A stretch of DNA of 5,753 nucleotides from an uncultured Clostridia bacterium (GCA_904501795.1 CAJGCK010000061.1:1-5753); one strand, 5' to 3'; numbered from the stretch's first letter, positions 1 to 5,424 are shown. The notes: generated by a model not told the origin, from the letters alone. A program made the numbers and translations.

Positions 1-1
1 C

Positions 2-37
2 GTTGTAATCATAGGAGCATTGTATATGAAGTTTTAG
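2..37 (+). CDS. Possible 3' end of a plus-strand membrane-protein gene (partial)
   Basis: One plus-strand frame is open from the window edge and reads VVIIGALYMKF before a TAG at 35-37. The hydrophobic run followed by a short charged tail would fit the end of a last membrane helix. The stop lies just upstream of the terminator hairpin at 53-90, which would suit a gene ending here. Only eleven residues are visible, so no family can be named. The frame starting at base 1 is also open, to a TAA at 52-54, so the choice of frame is a guess based on hydrophobicity and terminator position. Confidence 0.3.
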   Translation, partial: VVIIGALYMKF

Positions 38-52
38 ACCGCAAGAGGCGGT

Positions 53-90
53 AAAAAAGCGGTGGGGATTAATTTCCTCACCGCTTTTTT
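53..90. terminator. Bidirectional intrinsic terminator between convergent genes
   Basis: Bases 59-68 (GCGGTGGGGA) pair with 75-84 (TCCTCACCGC) around a six-base loop, with one G-T wobble. The stem is flanked by A6 at 53-58 and T6 at 85-90. The symmetric A/T flanks give a U-tract in both directions, so it can end the DUF3307 transcript (minus; stop codon at 92-94) and any plus-strand gene ending near 37. A smaller hairpin, ACCGC 38-42 with GCGGT 48-52, lies just before it on the plus strand. Confidence 0.85.
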
Positions 91-91
91 C

Positions 92-868
92 TTATTTTAA
101 AATTATTAATCCGATTATTGCTATGAATAAACTCAACAAAGTTCCTACCAAATATCTCTCTGCAAAATCAGGTTCATTTGATATTCTATTATATCTTGCA
201 ATTGATTTAGCCGTTAATACTAAACCAATTGAAGCGTATTGACCTAACAACCCTAAAACGAGAATTATTACTCTCTCTAAATATCCTATAACAGACCCTG
301 CTTGTATTGTTGACTTCTCGATCTTTAGGTCTTTGGACTCATTAGGTTTATCAGTCTGTGCTTTTTCCTTGGGCAATGACATTAAAAACAATTTAATAAA
401 GACACCTGAAGGCGAAAACATAATCAAGAAAATGGCACAATGAAGAAGAAATCGCTGAAAATCAATGCCTATTATCGCTTCCGCAAAAGAATATTGTTCT
501 ATAAAGAAATTTCCTATAATGTTAAAATCAGTTAAGAAAAAGGAAGCTATGAACAAAACCCCAAAATGAATCAATTGATCTACTATAAAAATCCAAAACG
601 AAGCTTTGTCTGTTTTGAAGTTTTTGCAAGTTTTTATCTTCAAAAAATCAACTATAAAATGAGTAATACCTACAACTACACATATTGATATGATTTGAAA
701 AGCTTTTCCATAAAGCATACAAGGCAATAGGATTAAAACTAAATATATAACGGCATGGATTAAAAGGTATTTAATATTGTTGGACTTTTTTTCAACCAAA
801 CTATTTGATTGAAAGAAAAAATCTGCAAGTAAATGAGAAATTATAAGCATCATTAGTGAAACTTTCAT
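92..868 (-). CDS. DUF3307 family multi-pass membrane protein
   Basis: This 258-residue protein has about seven predicted membrane helices (roughly residues 3-19, 35-52, 57-78, 91-112, 140-163, 196-222 and 239-257). Seen motifs are HLLADF (12-17), THFIVDF (69-75), DQLIH (97-101), and a C-terminal block with GYLER (195-199), GQYASIG (209-215), AKSIAR (220-225) and a final GTLLS. These match what I recall of DUF3307 proteins; their biochemical function is not established. A hydrophilic Lys/Glu/Asp-rich loop (165-186) separates helices 5 and 6. The ATG follows the upstream gene's TAA by 2 nt, and its Shine-Dalgarno AAGGGG (877-882) lies inside that gene's last codons, so the two are almost surely co-transcribed and translationally coupled. 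The gene ends against the terminator at 53-90. Family confidence is high; role unknown, possibly an effector or partner of the SatD-like protein. Confidence 0.85.
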   Translation of the reverse strand: MKVSLMMLIISHLLADFFFQSNSLVEKKSNNIKYLLIHAVIYLVLILLPCMLYGKAFQIISICVVVGITHFIVDFLKIKTCKNFKTDKASFWIFIVDQLIHFGVLFIASFFLTDFNIIGNFFIEQYSFAEAIIGIDFQRFLLHCAIFLIMFSPSGVFIKLFLMSLPKEKAQTDKPNESKDLKIEKSTIQAGSVIGYLERVIILVLGLLGQYASIGLVLTAKSIARYNRISNEPDFAERYLVGTLLSLFIAIIGLIILK

Positions 869-870
869 GT

Positions 871-1752
871 TTAAATCCCCTTGTCATATATGTTTTCCAA
901 ATAGGACATAACAGAAAGTTCAAGTCTTCTTATTTCTTCGGTATGCCCAGTTTCTTTTCTTTTAGTTATATTTTGTCTTGAAGTTCCTAAAAAATCTGCT
1001 AATAAAAAATCAAATCTCGTAGGGAAAATTTCATCATAGAAAACACGGTTATCATAATCCATGTTCTGATCATCAATTTGATTTCTTCTTGTCCCTAAAT
1101 AAATTGCTTGATTTACATCTCTGCATAAATAATTTTCATCAGTAGATATTTTATATCTATAAACATTATTGTTTAACATGTGAATAAAAAATTTACAATA
1201 TCTATCAATATCTATGTTTAAATTGTGATAGTTGATAGGATAAATAAGGTTTAACATATTGCATATATCTGCTTGGCTAGCAGTTTGTTCGTTAAGGAAA
1301 ATCTGTACTGTGCTCATTATTTCATTAACTAATATATCATCTTTTGCAGAGTTGGAAAGAAGTAAAAATTGTTTATTCCTTTTTTTGCATTCCATTAATG
1401 CATACTGCGCAAAGTGGTATGCTTCTCCATCTAACATATTCGTGGATAGGTTTTTATAATCGCTTTTTAAGTAGTCGTTTATTGAAGAATAGCCAAGCCC
1501 ACACCTTATTTCAAATGGATAGAACAAATTCCTTATAAACAAATAAGCATTGAACGCATTTCTTAAATTTTTAAAAACCCCTTGAATAGAGTCTCCAGCA
1601 GAAAAATCAACTTTACTTATCAATACATCCTTGTATATGTCGTTAATAAATAAAACAATATCATATAGTTTATGTTGTGCCGAATAACGTTCTTCTAAGG
1701 TTAATTTTCTAGAGTTTTTAATGTCAATTATCAATGTTGCGAAGTTATCCAT
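871..1752 (-). CDS. SatD family protein with C-terminal helix-turn-helix
   Basis: The protein has 293 residues. Its N-terminal part follows the SatD pattern (named from the Streptococcus mutans secretion and acid tolerance locus): LIIDIKNSR (7-15), a helix with Q26, KVDFSAGDSIQGVF (47-60), EIRCGLGYSSI (81-91) and LDGEAYHFAQYAL (107-119). The order also resembles the core of class III nucleotidyl cyclases, with D10 and D54 in the places of the two metal-binding Asp residues; the usual late Arg is replaced (Q116). Residues 249-274 (FLLADFLGTSRQNITKRKET) look like a helix-turn-helix, and 157-170 may be a second one. The ATG at 1752 is chosen because GGAGG (1760-1764) sits 7 nt upstream. A longer reading from 1782 would start upstream of the likely transcription start and run through the -10 box, so it is rejected. 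DUF3307 follows after 2 nt. The gene is AT-rich compared with the right-hand operon. SatD assignment is likely; catalytic activity is inference. Confidence 0.8.
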   Translation of the reverse strand: MDNFATLIIDIKNSRKLTLEERYSAQHKLYDIVLFINDIYKDVLISKVDFSAGDSIQGVFKNLRNAFNAYLFIRNLFYPFEIRCGLGYSSINDYLKSDYKNLSTNMLDGEAYHFAQYALMECKKRNKQFLLLSNSAKDDILVNEIMSTVQIFLNEQTASQADICNMLNLIYPINYHNLNIDIDRYCKFFIHMLNNNVYRYKISTDENYLCRDVNQAIYLGTRRNQIDDQNMDYDNRVFYDEIFPTRFDFLLADFLGTSRQNITKRKETGHTEEIRRLELSVMSYLENIYDKGI

Positions 1753-1759
1753 AGATTTA

Positions 1760-1764
1760 CCTCC
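1760..1764 (-). promoter_or_regulatory. Ribosome binding site that fixes the SatD-family start
   Basis: GGAGG on the minus strand lies 7 nt before the ATG at 1752. The predicted transcription start, about 1764, falls at its first base, so the mRNA would begin with the Shine-Dalgarno and have only about a 12-nt leader. Confidence 0.75.
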
Positions 1765-1770
1765 ATAAAC

Positions 1771-1799
1771 AATATAGCACATTAAAATTATTTTTGCAA
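1771..1799 (-). promoter_or_regulatory. Promoter of the SatD-DUF3307 operon
   Basis: Minus-strand TTGCAA (1794-1799) and TATATT (1771-1776) are separated by exactly 17 bp, with an extended -10 TG two bases before TATATT. The predicted start is near 1764. The -35 box overlaps the nearest of three repeated 18-bp boxes, so the promoter is a good candidate for repression by a protein that binds them. Confidence 0.7.
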
Positions 1800-1871
1800 C
1801 CGTTTTTGGTTAATTTTTGCTTTTTTAACCAAAAACAGTTAAATTGTATTAAATTAACCAAAAAAGATTAA
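1796..1871. repeat. Three 18-bp near-palindromic boxes at 29-bp spacing (operator candidate)
   Basis: Box B (1825-1842) reads TTAACCAAAAACAGTTAA. Box C (1854-1871) reads TTAACCAAAAAAGATTAA on the same strand. Box A (1796-1813) reads TTAACCAAAAACGGTTGC on the opposite strand. All share TTAACCAAAAA exactly, and B has perfect TTAAC/GTTAA half-sites 8 bp apart. The box centres (1804.5, 1833.5, 1862.5) are each 29 bp apart. Box A overlaps the -35 of the SatD-family promoter, and B and C extend upstream of it. The likely role is binding of a dimeric regulator, possibly the HTH-bearing SatD-like protein itself. Rest of 1783-1888: A/T-rich with no gene. Confidence 0.65.
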
Positions 1872-1888
1872 CTTATTTTGTTTTTAAC

Positions 1889-1933
1889 ATAAAAACAAAG
1901 GCGAACCCGTCTCCTAAAGGAAACGGGTTCGTC
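1889..1933 (-). terminator. Intrinsic terminator of the tRNA operon
   Basis: Bases 1902-1914 pair with 1919-1931 (CGAACCCGT against ACGGGTTCG, then one C-A mismatch and three more pairs) around a TAAA loop, with a G-T and a G-C pair extending the base. Reading the minus strand, TTTGTTTTT follows (1891-1899). It lies 12 nt past the 3' end of tRNA-Glu, so it ends the tRNA transcript just before the SatD-family promoter region. Confidence 0.85.
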
Positions 1934-1944
1934 TTTACTTTGAT

Positions 1945-2019
1945 TGGTGACCCCTACGGGAATCGAACCCATGTTACCACCGTGAAAGGGTGGTGTCTTA
2001 ACCGCTTGACCAAGGGGCC
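1945..2019 (-). tRNA. tRNA-Glu (anticodon TTC)
   Basis: On the minus strand this is a complete 75-nt cloverleaf with encoded CCA. The acceptor GGCCCCT pairs with AGGGGTC (one G-T pair). The D-stem is GTC/GAC. The anticodon stem CCACC/GGTGG closes loop CTTTCAC with anticodon TTC at 1984-1986. The T-arm ATGGG-TTCGATT-CCCGT has one wobble. The discriminator is A. The sequence is very close to Bacillota tRNA-Glu. It is the second gene of a two-tRNA operon, 60 nt after tRNA-Met, and is followed by a strong terminator. Confidence 0.97.
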
Positions 2020-2079
2020 TTGGTTTTGGCGAACGGTTTCGCCATGTATGTAATCGGCGCTATACGCCAGTTGTTGTAA
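2020..2079 (-). other. tRNA spacer with two small hairpins
   Basis: The 60-nt spacer between the tRNAs holds two compact inverted repeats. GGCGAA (2028-2033) pairs with TTCGCC (2038-2043) around a four-base loop. GGCG (2056-2059) pairs with CGCC (2065-2068) around a five-base loop. Neither is followed by a U-tract on the minus strand, so they are not terminators; they may guide processing of the tRNA precursor. No gene is present. Confidence 0.5.
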
Positions 2080-2156
2080 TGGTAGCGGCGGTCAGATTCG
2101 AACCAACGACCTGCCGGGTATGAACCGGCCGCTATAACCAACTAAGCTACGCCGCC
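2080..2156 (-). tRNA. tRNA-Met (anticodon CAT), elongator type
   Basis: On the minus strand this is a 77-nt cloverleaf with encoded CCA. The acceptor GGCGGCG pairs with CGCCGCT, and the G1-T72 pair matches Bacillus elongator tRNA-Met. The anticodon stem GCCGG/CCGGC closes loop TTCATAC, with CAT at 2120-2122. The T-arm GTTGG-TTCGAAT-CTGAC has two wobble pairs, and the D-stem GCTT/TAGC has a T-T mismatch at 13-22. The paired, G1-starting acceptor and the lack of the initiator's GGG/CCC anticodon stem argue against initiator tRNA. A lysidine-modified tRNA-Ile2 also carries CAT but its acceptor and stem sequences differ, so elongator Met is preferred. Confidence 0.93.
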
Positions 2157-2191
2157 ATATCTTAAACGAACTTTTCGCTTAATGCTAATGT

Positions 2192-2256
2192 ATTATATCG
2201 AAATTTAAAAATATTGTCAATTACTTTTTAGCCTTTTTTTAAATTTTTTTCTTTTT
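2192..2256 (-). promoter_or_regulatory. Consensus tRNA promoter with phased A-tract UP-like element
   Basis: Minus-strand TTGACA (2215-2220) and TATAAT (2192-2197) are both perfect and exactly 17 bp apart; the start is expected near 2185, leaving about a 29-nt 5' leader to trim from tRNA-Met. Upstream are A-tracts at 2225-2229, 2234-2240, 2244-2250 and 2252-2256, the first three centred 10 bp apart. This is typical of strong stable-RNA promoters, where such tracts bind the RNA polymerase alpha subunit or bend DNA. The 2257-2293 stretch holds no clear feature and no convincing terminator for the upstream transporter gene. Confidence 0.92.
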
Positions 2257-2293
2257 GTTCGACACAACACGTTTGCGATAGCGCCAATTACTA

Positions 2294-3691
2294 TTAAATT
2301 ACCGAAACTATTAATAAAAACAATATTATTATCGGTAAAACGTAGGTCATATACACCCTCAACCATTTTGGAAAACGCATTCCCTTTTCACCGATATTAA
2401 CTTGCTTATGGAAATTATCCCAACCCCAGCCGTATTTGCTAGTACAAAATACCACGTATATTATGCTACCTAACGGCAAGAAGATATTGCTAACTATGAA
2501 GTCTTCTAAATCAAGTATCCCTTTACCGAGAACGGTAACGTTGCTCCATACACTAAGTCCTAAAATCGCAGGAAGCGAGAGCGCAGTTACCAACAAAACG
2601 TTGATTAATGCGATTTTTATTCTTGAAAGTTTAGTCTTTTCTAGCCAAAACGACATTATATTTTCAAACACGGCAATAACCGTTGATAGCGATGCGAAAA
2701 TCATAAACAAGAAGAACAGCGTGCCGATAATTCTTCCGCTCGCCCCTGGCATATTGTTAAAAATCGAACTTAACGTTGTGAACAAAAAGCCTGCACCAAC
2801 CGTACCTGCGTCCGCAGTAACACCGTTATTATAAGTAAAGCACGCTGGGAAAATGATCAAGCCCGACATCAACGCAACGAACGTGTCTAGGCTAATTATC
2901 GACACCGTTTCACCCAAAAGTCTACGATCGTTGCCCATATAACTACCGAAAATTGAAATTGAGCCTATGCCTATGCTAAGAGAAAAGAACGATTGCCCCA
3001 TCGCCGCCGTTATAATGGTGAAAATTCCCGATTTTTGCATGCTTTCAACATTAGGGACTAAATAAAATTGCAATCCTGCGCCCGCGCCTGATAACGTTAA
3101 ACAATATACTACAAGCCCTATTAATAAAATGAATAAAAGCACCATCATAACTTTAGAAACACGTTCTACGCCCTTTTGAAGTCCAAAAGAACATATTCCA
3201 AAACACACGACAATTACGCCGAAAGTCGCAAGTAATATAAGCGGTGTGTTAGTTATCGTTTGTTCAAATAGCACGCCTAAATTCTCCGCCGTGGCGTTTT
3301 CTATAATTGCCGAACCAAACAAGAACTTGAAAAAATAGATAATCATCCAACTAGAAATACAGGTGTAAAACATCATTAATAAATAATTACCGCCTATTCC
3401 TAGATATTTTGCCAAGTGCCATTTTTGTCCTGGTTTTTCTAGCGTTTGAAAGGAAGATGCAATACTTCTTCTACTAGCCCTACCGACTGCAAGTTCCGCC
3501 GTCATAATCGGAATACCCATTATTAACAAGAAGAATATGTAAAAAATTACGAATAACGCACCACCGTAAGCACCAGTTATTATAGGAAACCTATAAACGT
3601 TGCCTAGCCCTATAGCGCAACCCGCCGAAATTAATATAAACCCTAAACGTGAAGAAAACTTCTCGCGCGGTTTTTGTTGTGAATTTTCCAT
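2294..3691 (-). CDS. Neurotransmitter:sodium symporter (NSS/SNF) family transporter
   Basis: This 465-residue inner-membrane protein has about 11 predicted helices, the usual size for bacterial NSS (LeuT fold) members, which take up amino acids or related amines with Na+. Visible signatures are the broken helix 1 AGCAIGLGNVYRFP (23-36), where N31 matches a LeuT sodium ligand; GIPIMTAELAVGR (59-71); the helix 6 region FFSLSIGIGSISIFGSY (235-251); and helix 8 FASLSTVIAVFE (332-343). The normally Trp position of GNxWRFP is Tyr33. The substrate cannot be read from sequence. ATG 3691 is chosen because AGGAGG (3699-3704) lies 7 nt upstream; a GTG reading from 3712 would place that Shine-Dalgarno inside the gene and overlap the previous gene's end. 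It is third in the operon, 11 nt after the alcohol dehydrogenase. No good terminator follows. Confidence 0.92.
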   Translation of the reverse strand: MENSQQKPREKFSSRLGFILISAGCAIGLGNVYRFPIITGAYGGALFVIFYIFFLLIMGIPIMTAELAVGRASRRSIASSFQTLEKPGQKWHLAKYLGIGGNYLLMMFYTCISSWMIIYFFKFLFGSAIIENATAENLGVLFEQTITNTPLILLATFGVIVVCFGICSFGLQKGVERVSKVMMVLLFILLIGLVVYCLTLSGAGAGLQFYLVPNVESMQKSGIFTIITAAMGQSFFSLSIGIGSISIFGSYMGNDRRLLGETVSIISLDTFVALMSGLIIFPACFTYNNGVTADAGTVGAGFLFTTLSSIFNNMPGASGRIIGTLFFLFMIFASLSTVIAVFENIMSFWLEKTKLSRIKIALINVLLVTALSLPAILGLSVWSNVTVLGKGILDLEDFIVSNIFLPLGSIIYVVFCTSKYGWGWDNFHKQVNIGEKGMRFPKWLRVYMTYVLPIIILFLLIVSVI

Positions 3692-3698
3692 TTTTGCG

Positions 3699-3704
3699 CC
3701 TCCT
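3699..3704 (-). promoter_or_regulatory. Shine-Dalgarno fused to the upstream stop codon
   Basis: Minus-strand AGGAGG overlaps the TAG stop (3703-3705) of the alcohol dehydrogenase gene, forming TAGGAGG, and is 7 nt from the transporter ATG. It decides the transporter start and suggests that ribosomes terminating on one gene help start the next. Confidence 0.8.
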
Positions 3705-4872
3705 ATTTGCACAAATGCAGTATGCTTATAATATCTTCGTTATTTAAATTTACGTAACTTTTTATCGTGCGCGCGCCGTTGCGCGTGCAGTTGTTTGCTA
3801 TCTTTAAAAAATCTTTTTCGGTAACGCCGACATCTATTAACGACGAGGGCATTTTTAAAGCCTTAAAAAATTCTTGCATAGCGTTTATTCCGTTTAGTGC
3901 AATTTCTCTATTCGTCTTACCCGTTGCGCCCCACACGTTTTTTGCAAAAGATACGAACCTAGGCAAATTTTTATCGTACACGTATTTTGCCCAAGCGGGA
4001 AACAGTAATGCCAAGCCCGCACCATGAGTTACGTGGTCAAACTCACCGCTTAATGCGTGTTCAATTTGGTGAACGACAAGATAGTTTTCTCTACCTGCGC
4101 CGGTGAGCCCGTTATGTGATAGGCTAGAAGCCCACATAAGCGTTGCCCTAGCGTCGTAATTATTCGGCTCTTCAATCGCTTTCTTGCCTGCCGAGACAAC
4201 GTTTTTCATAATCGATTCAGCGATAGAATCGGTAAGTGGCGTATCGGGACAAACGGTAAAATATCTTTCCATCGTGTGAGAAAGTATGTCAACTACACCG
4301 CACGCAGTTTGATACTCGGGAAGAGTAAACGTCAACTCGGGATTGCATATCGCAAAGGCGCATCTATTAAACTCGGTAGTTAGCCCCTTTTTAACGTTTA
4401 ATTCTTCGTTAGTGATAACGGCGGAACTACTCATTTCACTGCCCGCCGCCGAAATGGTCAAAACACAACCCACGGGGAGTGCCGACTTGGGCGTTTCTTC
4501 ACCAGTAACGAACTTCCACACGTCAACGTCGGTCGTAGCGCCGATTGCCGTAAACTTACAAGAGTCTATTACGCTACCACCGCCAACGGCAAGAATTAAC
4601 TCCACGCCCGTGTCTTTAGCAAGTTTTATCGCTTTTCTAACAAAAGACAGTTTGGGGTTTGGCTCAACACCACCCATTTCTACTATTTCTATACCTTCGG
4701 CTTTGATAGCATTTACGACTTGTTGATACAGCCCACTTTTCTTTATACTGCCTTTGCCGTACTGAAGCATTATTTTGCTAACCGAAGTTTCTTTAATCGC
4801 TTCGCCTATTTTTAATTGCGCACCCCTACCGAAATAAACTTTCGTCGGCGTAGAATAAACAAAATCTTTCAT
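3703..4872 (-). CDS. Iron-containing (group III) alcohol dehydrogenase, YqhD/butanol dehydrogenase-like
   Basis: The 389-residue length is standard for this cytosolic family, which interconverts aldehydes and alcohols with NAD(P)H and one divalent metal. The N-terminal nucleotide-binding half shows YFGRGA (13-18), YGKGSIKKSG (38-47, very like the YqhD/BdhA segment), PNPKL (71-75) and GGGSVIDSCK (97-106). The C-terminal helical half carries the expected metal ligands D195 and H199 in GVVDILSH, H268 in VVHQIEH, and H283 in THGAGLA. All key residues are present, so it should be active. Substrate and cofactor preference are not certain; the YqhD-like segment hints at NADPH and broad aldehyde reduction. 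It starts 9 nt after the DJ-1 family gene, whose TAG is part of its Shine-Dalgarno (TAGGAA), and is followed by the NSS transporter after 11 nt. An aldehyde-detoxifying role would suit the DJ-1 neighbour. Confidence 0.93.
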   Translation of the reverse strand: MKDFVYSTPTKVYFGRGAQLKIGEAIKETSVSKIMLQYGKGSIKKSGLYQQVVNAIKAEGIEIVEMGGVEPNPKLSFVRKAIKLAKDTGVELILAVGGGSVIDSCKFTAIGATTDVDVWKFVTGEETPKSALPVGCVLTISAAGSEMSSSAVITNEELNVKKGLTTEFNRCAFAICNPELTFTLPEYQTACGVVDILSHTMERYFTVCPDTPLTDSIAESIMKNVVSAGKKAIEEPNNYDARATLMWASSLSHNGLTGAGRENYLVVHQIEHALSGEFDHVTHGAGLALLFPAWAKYVYDKNLPRFVSFAKNVWGATGKTNREIALNGINAMQEFFKALKMPSSLIDVGVTEKDFLKIANNCTRNGARTIKSYVNLNNEDIISILHLCK

Positions 4873-4881
4873 ACTTAATTC

Positions 4882-5418
4882 CTATAAGTTTACGGGCAAG
4901 CCCATTTCTTGACAAATTTTTATAGAAAACTCTAATGCGGAAGTCGGGCCGTTTGCCGTTACTATATTTCCGCAAACTTCGACGTCGCACCCAGTATATT
5001 TATCTTTGCCGATTAAATTAATGAATTCAGGAGCGGGATAACAAGTTGCCTTGTTGCACGGCAAAAGACCGTTTTTTGCCAAAACCACCGCGGGTGAAGC
5101 GCATATTGAAAACACCTTTTTGTTCTCTCTTAACGCCTTGCCTATTCCTTTAATTGCTTTTTCACAGTTTGAAATATTAACCGCGCCTGGCATTCCGCCG
5201 GGGATTACAATACCGTCGTACTCACCCAAATCAACTTCGCTAATAAGTTTGTCCGCAACCAACTTTACGTTACGCGACATAACGACTTCTCTCTCGCTAA
5301 CCGAGACAACGTCACACTGTGCGCCCGAACGACGCAACACGTCGACCGGGGTTATAGTTTCTATCTCTTCACTACCCGTTGCAACTAATACCGCAACTTT
5401 TTTTATTGTCTTATTCAT
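4882..5418 (-). CDS. DJ-1/PfpI family protein
   Basis: This 178-residue single-domain cytosolic protein has the length of the DJ-1/YajL group. Motifs in order: KKVAVLVATGSEEIET (6-21), where E20 matches human DJ-1 E18; PVDVLRRSG (24-32); GIVIPGGMPGAVN (69-81), the oxyanion/turn region; and SICASPAVVLA (104-114) with the nucleophile Cys106 at the elbow. Next comes ATCYP (124-128), where human DJ-1 has its active-site His. Family members are described as glyoxalase III-like, chaperone or redox-sensing proteins; which applies here cannot be read from sequence. It is first in the operon with the alcohol dehydrogenase and transporter. No Shine-Dalgarno is seen before the ATG, and the promoter puts the transcription start at or beside it, so a leaderless mRNA is expected. 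No better start exists, because the fold begins at residue 6. Confidence 0.92.
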   Translation of the reverse strand: MNKTIKKVAVLVATGSEEIETITPVDVLRRSGAQCDVVSVSEREVVMSRNVKLVADKLISEVDLGEYDGIVIPGGMPGAVNISNCEKAIKGIGKALRENKKVFSICASPAVVLAKNGLLPCNKATCYPAPEFINLIGKDKYTGCDVEVCGNIVTANGPTSALEFSIKICQEMGLPVNL

Positions 5419-5424
5419 ATTATT

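Noticed and set aside
1753..1782. Ten extra N-terminal residues (MCYIVYGGKS) on the SatD-family protein
   Set aside because: They are encoded over the -10 region and the Shine-Dalgarno, upstream of the predicted transcription start; the ATG at 1752 has a well-spaced GGAGG.
1796..1871. Reading the three boxes as a CRISPR array or replication iterons
   Set aside because: Only three copies, one inverted, with 11-bp gaps, no cas or replication genes, and a promoter overlapping one copy; operators fit better.
1884..1901. A possible fourth TTAAC box (TTAACATAAAAACAAAGG)
   Set aside because: Only the left half-site and part of the A-run match, the spacing is 30 not 29 bp, and it lies in the U-tract of the tRNA terminator.
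2436..2834. Long plus-strand frames antisense to the transporter, dehydrogenase, DJ-1 and SatD-like genes
   Set aside because: They are opposite-strand shadows of well-supported minus-strand genes, without ribosome binding sites or recognisable domains.
3692..3712. Seven extra N-terminal residues on the transporter from a GTG start
   Set aside because: The segment contains the AGGAGG that serves the ATG at 3691 and overlaps the end of the alcohol dehydrogenase gene.
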